A DNA stretch of 13,219 nt from JAHRVQ01 sp046290215. Lineage in GTDB: Bacteria > Pseudomonadota > Gammaproteobacteria > Pseudomonadales > Azotimanducaceae. Each line of letters begins with the position of its first letter. The first letter of the stretch is position 1. Below the pieces are notes generated by a model. The model ran no database searches, had not been told where the DNA came from, and saw nothing but the letters and a program-made list of their open reading frames with translations. Positions 12,503 through 13,219 of this stretch are shown here, in pieces. Location: positions 1 to 13,219 of the forward strand of contig JBKAGC010000508.1 of NCBI GenBank assembly GCA_046290215.1. The letters are read 5' to 3'. Both the position numbers and the translations under genes were made by a program.

Positions 12503-13219
12503 CTTTGCGCCGCTAAACGTTCTATCAGCTCAAAATTGCGCGTGGTTCGCCACAGCCGAATCGACAGCAACACGGCAGCAGTACCCACACCGAGTGCCAG
12601 GCCTATCCAAAAGCCATATACCCCCATGGGCTCGCCAATCAACCCGAAGCCGAGAATACATTCGAGGGGCAAGCCAATCACCCAATAACTAAAGAGGGCA
12701 ATCCACATAGGCACTTTGGTGTCCTTATAGCCGCGCAACGCGCCCGCGGCAGTGGACTGAATGGCATCAAACACCAGAAAGAACGACACAAATAACAACA
12801 ATTGGGCAGCCAGCCCCGCCACTGCCATATCGTTAGTATAAAGCTGCACTAGCGTATGACGAGCAAAGAAGATAAACAGAGAACCCGACAGCGCAACCAT
12901 AATGGTGGTGGCAATCGCCAACGCAGCAGTATGCCGGGCATCAGCAATTTCTGCCGCACCGACCCGAAAGCCAATGCGAATGGTCGCTGCCATACCCAGC
13001 GCCATGGCCGGCATAAACAGCACCCCATTTAGATTCATTGCAATATTGTGCGCTGAAACAATATCGGCGCCCAATTTACCTAGCAGCAAAGTAGTGAACG
13101 AGAACAACCCTACTTCCGCAAAAATGGTCGCTCCAATGGGCAGCCCTATTAGCAATAACGCACGGATTCTCAGCCAGTGTGGCGGCGAAAACTTATGCCA
13201 CCAGCCCGTCACAACAAAC
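12499..13219 (-). CDS. MATE family efflux transporter, NorM type (C-terminal half; runs off right edge)
   Basis: About 239 codons of the C-terminal half of a multidrug and toxin extrusion protein, which exports cationic compounds in exchange for Na+ or H+. It aligns by eye with the second half of E. coli MdtK/NorM: LIGLPIGATIFAEVGLFSF, AHNIAMNLNGVLFMPAMAL, ATIRIGFRVG, then GALRGYKDTKVPM, YWVIGLPLECILGF and GVYGFWIGLALG. Six hydrophobic segments are visible. The N-terminal half lies beyond the right edge: the frame is open to the last base, and the GTG at 13212 is an internal codon, not the start. Its TAA overlaps the TAA of the convergent MFS gene in the shared TTAA at 12499-12502, and no terminator separates the two. 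Confidence 0.9.
   Translation of the reverse strand, partial: FVVTGWWHKFSPPHWLRIRALLLIGLPIGATIFAEVGLFSFTTLLLGKLGADIVSAHNIAMNLNGVLFMPAMALGMAATIRIGFRVGAAEIADARHTAALAIATTIMVALSGSLFIFFARHTLVQLYTNDMAVAGLAAQLLLFVSFFLVFDAIQSTAAGALRGYKDTKVPMWIALFSYWVIGLPLECILGFGLIGEPMGVYGFWIGLALGVGTAAVLLSIRLWRTTRNFELIERLAAQS

Noticed and set aside
13210..13212. GTG as the start of a 237-residue MATE protein
   Set aside because: The sequence matches only the second half of NorM-type proteins and the frame stays open to the window edge, so the gene is cut by the window and is not a natural truncation.
1..13219. Search for CRISPR arrays, tRNA or rRNA genes, insertion sequences, phage or defence genes, toxin-antitoxin pairs
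   Set aside because: No direct-repeat arrays, transposase or integrase motifs, cloverleaf-like segments or known defence domains were seen; the genes are all metabolic, RNA-processing or transport types.

Overview
This 13.2 kb window looks like ordinary chromosomal sequence of a gammaproteobacterium. The evidence is an RNase AM/YciV-type PHP protein, a pirin, a FutA/FbpA-type ferric iron transporter, a NorM-type MATE exporter, short intergenic gaps, and strong GGAG-type ribosome binding sites on several genes. An LLM-class flavin/F420 oxidoreductase beside an amidohydrolase-3 protein of the D-aminoacylase superfamily suggests, weakly, a marine lineage such as Halieaceae or Spongiibacteraceae relatives. 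I see no rRNA, tRNA, CRISPR array, insertion sequence, integrase, phage gene or toxin-antitoxin pair. No gene-free stretch exceeds 300 bases; the longest is 7543-7760 (218 bases).

Layout. (1) 1-996, minus strand: the first 28 codons of an MDR-family NADP-dependent oxidoreductase running off the left edge, preceded by rnm (PHP phosphoesterase/5'-3' exonuclease). (2) 1142-1981, plus: a pirin whose upstream region holds a perfect 8-3-8 inverted repeat. (3) 2001-5730: a ferric iron ABC transporter split into two divergent units, fbpC-fbpA on minus and the fused two-domain permease fbpB on plus. None of the three genes has an ATG start, and a Fur-box-like site lies just before fbpA. A strong bidirectional hairpin terminator (5743-5775) closes fbpB and the facing gene. 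(4) 5797-8627: an amidohydrolase-3 protein (minus) and a TIGR03619-like LLM oxidoreductase (plus), divergent around a gap with a perfect 12-bp palindrome. (5) 8644-12502: a tightly coupled minus-strand pair (an unrecognised 475-residue protein, then a Gfo/Idh/MocA dehydrogenase with TAA|ATG junction) divergent from an MFS transporter. (6) 12499-13219, minus: the C-terminal half of a MATE exporter, overlapping the MFS gene tail to tail.

Working together. FbpA, FbpB and FbpC should form one periplasm-to-cytoplasm Fe3+ importer. The 475-residue protein and the Gfo/Idh/MocA enzyme are co-translated and probably act in one small-molecule pathway, perhaps with the divergent MFS carrier. The amidohydrolase and LLM enzyme may share a regulator but have no assignable substrate. 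I found nothing that clearly amounts to a new defence or mobile system. The most novel item is the unrecognised 475-residue protein and its coupling to the dehydrogenase.
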